Below are positions 63,037 to 64,000 of a stretch of 64,000 nucleotides of DNA, piece by piece; positions within the stretch are counted from its first letter, which is position 1, and each line of letters starts with the position of its first letter. Origin of the DNA: Paenibacillus polysaccharolyticus. GTDB lineage: Bacteria > Bacillota > Bacilli > Paenibacillales > Paenibacillaceae. The stretch covers positions 1 through 64,000 of the forward strand of contig NZ_FMVM01000009.1 in assembly GCF_900102085.1 (NCBI RefSeq), written 5' to 3'. The translations under genes were made by a program, and so were the position numbers. The notes below the pieces were generated by a model. The model worked only from the letters and a program-made list of their open reading frames with translations, searched no databases and was not told the DNA's origin.

Positions 63037-63999
63037 CTAACCATTCCAGTGCCCGGACACAGGATGAATACCCCATATATCGGTTGCATACTCACTGATT
63101 GTCCGGTCACTGGAGAAAATACCTGAATGAGCTGTGTTAAGCACAGCCTTGCGAGTCCAATCCGAAATATCACGATATGCTTGATCAATCGCTACATGTG
63201 CGTCAGCATACGCTGCAAAATCCCGTAATACAAAATATTCATCCCCATGTGCGAGCAAAGAGTCATAAATATCCCAGAACTCCCCATCCCGATAACAGAA
63301 TGCCCCCGGATGCACCAATTGCTCCACGACTTCACGAATACGTTCATCCTGATCCACGATTTCGTTCGGACGGTAGTTACCGTTCCGATAATATTCCAGC
63401 ACTTCGTCGGCACGCAAGCCATAGATGAACATATTCTCTTCACCGACCTGCTCTGCCATCTCCACGTTTGCCCCATCCATCGTGCCAATCGTCAGTGCGC
63501 CATTCATCATAAATTTCATATTACCTGTACCCGAGGCTTCTTTTCCCGCTGTCGAGATCTGTTCACTGACATCTGCCGCAGGGATAATTTTCTCGGCAAG
63601 CGAGACAGAATAGTTCTCCAGGAAAAAGACCTTCAACCGGTCATTTACCGCTGCATCGCGATTCACGGTATCTGACACCGTATTGATCAGTTTGATGATC
63701 TTCTTGGCAAAATAATAACTTGGCGCGGCCTTTGCTCCAAAAATAAACGTACGCGGCACCATATCAAACGACGCATCGCTTTTCAACTTGTTATACAGAT
63801 GCATTACATGCAGAATGTTCAGGAGCTGTCTTTTGTACCCATGCAGCCTTTTCACCTGCACGTCAAACACGGAATCCGGGTCAACGGGTACACCCGTGTG
63901 ATCCAGGATGTAGGACGCCAGACGGTTTTTGTTATCTCGTTTGATTGCACGAAATTGCTCCTGGAACGCGGATTGATCGGCGTAATCAGCCAGTTGCTC
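63037..63999 (-). CDS. glgP: Glycogen phosphorylase, C-terminal part (runs off window)
   Basis: About 320 residues of the C-terminal half of glycogen/alpha-glucan phosphorylase (full proteins are about 800). The frame stays open to the window edge, so the internal GTG near 63870 is not the start. Recognisable: DVQVKRLHGYKRQLLNILHV, QISTAGKEASGTGNMKF with the pyridoxal-phosphate Lys, and GTMDGANVEM. Releases glucose 1-phosphate from glycogen using phosphate. The Glu usual in LHEYKRQ is Gly here. No glg partner genes are in the window. Confidence 0.9.
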   Translation of the reverse strand, partial: EQLADYADQSAFQEQFRAIKRDNKNRLASYILDHTGVPVDPDSVFDVQVKRLHGYKRQLLNILHVMHLYNKLKSDASFDMVPRTFIFGAKAAPSYYFAKKIIKLINTVSDTVNRDAAVNDRLKVFFLENYSVSLAEKIIPAADVSEQISTAGKEASGTGNMKFMMNGALTIGTMDGANVEMAEQVGEENMFIYGLRADEVLEYYRNGNYRPNEIVDQDERIREVVEQLVHPGAFCYRDGEFWDIYDSLLAHGDEYFVLRDFAAYADAHVAIDQAYRDISDWTRKAVLNTAHSGIFSSDRTISEYATDIWGIHPVSGHWNG

Positions 64000-64000
64000 C

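Noticed and set aside
1..64000. tRNA, rRNA, riboswitch or T-box elements
   Set aside because: None recognised on either strand by eye; absence not proven.

Overview
The window looks like chromosome from a spore-forming Bacillota of the Paenibacillus type. The evidence is a dense set of carbohydrate genes, a DesK/DesR cold-sensing system next to a fatty acid desaturase, a YjcZ-type sporulation miniprotein, strong AGGAGG ribosome sites, and mixed ATG/GTG/TTG starts. No plasmid, phage or CRISPR signature was seen. The only mobile DNA is the tail of an IS3-family insertion sequence at the left edge, followed by short interspersed repeats.

Left part (0.8-14 kb, all minus strand): a carbohydrate uptake and catabolism locus. 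In transcription order it holds a ROK repressor, a ROK sugar kinase, an MFS permease, a membrane-anchored AraC regulator, a small unknown protein, an lpl-type ABC importer (binding lipoprotein plus two permeases, no ATPase), a 564-residue protein of unknown function and a sugar isomerase/epimerase-like TIM barrel. Two near-identical 18-bp direct repeats, one overlapping a predicted -35 box, sit upstream of the binding-protein gene. Then come a YitT membrane protein (minus) and the plus-strand des-desK-desR membrane-fluidity operon with a predicted DesR operator.

Middle (18-34 kb): a lipoprotein, a polysaccharide deacetylase, ferritin, a 39-residue YjcZ protein, a YolD-like protein, and two overlapping genes that encode about 19 tandem DUF11-type beta-sandwich repeats in all. 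The larger gene alone is 6.7 kb. One repeat is split across the two genes. A divergent GGDEF gene and a second GGDEF gene flank this block.

34-54 kb: a complete Mrp Na+/H+ antiporter operon in which mrpA and mrpB are fused, then accessory and housekeeping genes: GDSL esterase, alpha/beta hydrolase, MMPL exporter, flavin reductase, Pro/Gly-rich protein, Bcr-type MFS, small alarmone synthetase, DUF1275 protein, LysR regulator, O-methyltransferase and another MFS.

55-64 kb (minus): trehalose use (phosphotrehalase, then the PTS EIIBCA transporter, with a TreR-like box over the promoter), a UPF0173 metallo-hydrolase, a second GH13 glucosidase, an AraC/GyrI-type regulator, and the C-terminal part of glycogen phosphorylase, cut by the window edge.

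Most unusual points: desK appears to start at an ATT codon placed 8 nt after a perfect Shine-Dalgarno, and this start puts the phospho-acceptor at His188 as in B. subtilis DesK. Two other genes show weaker versions of the same arrangement. The split, strictly alternating DUF11 array without a signal peptide, and a 151-bp palindromic repeat after the mrp operon, also stand out.
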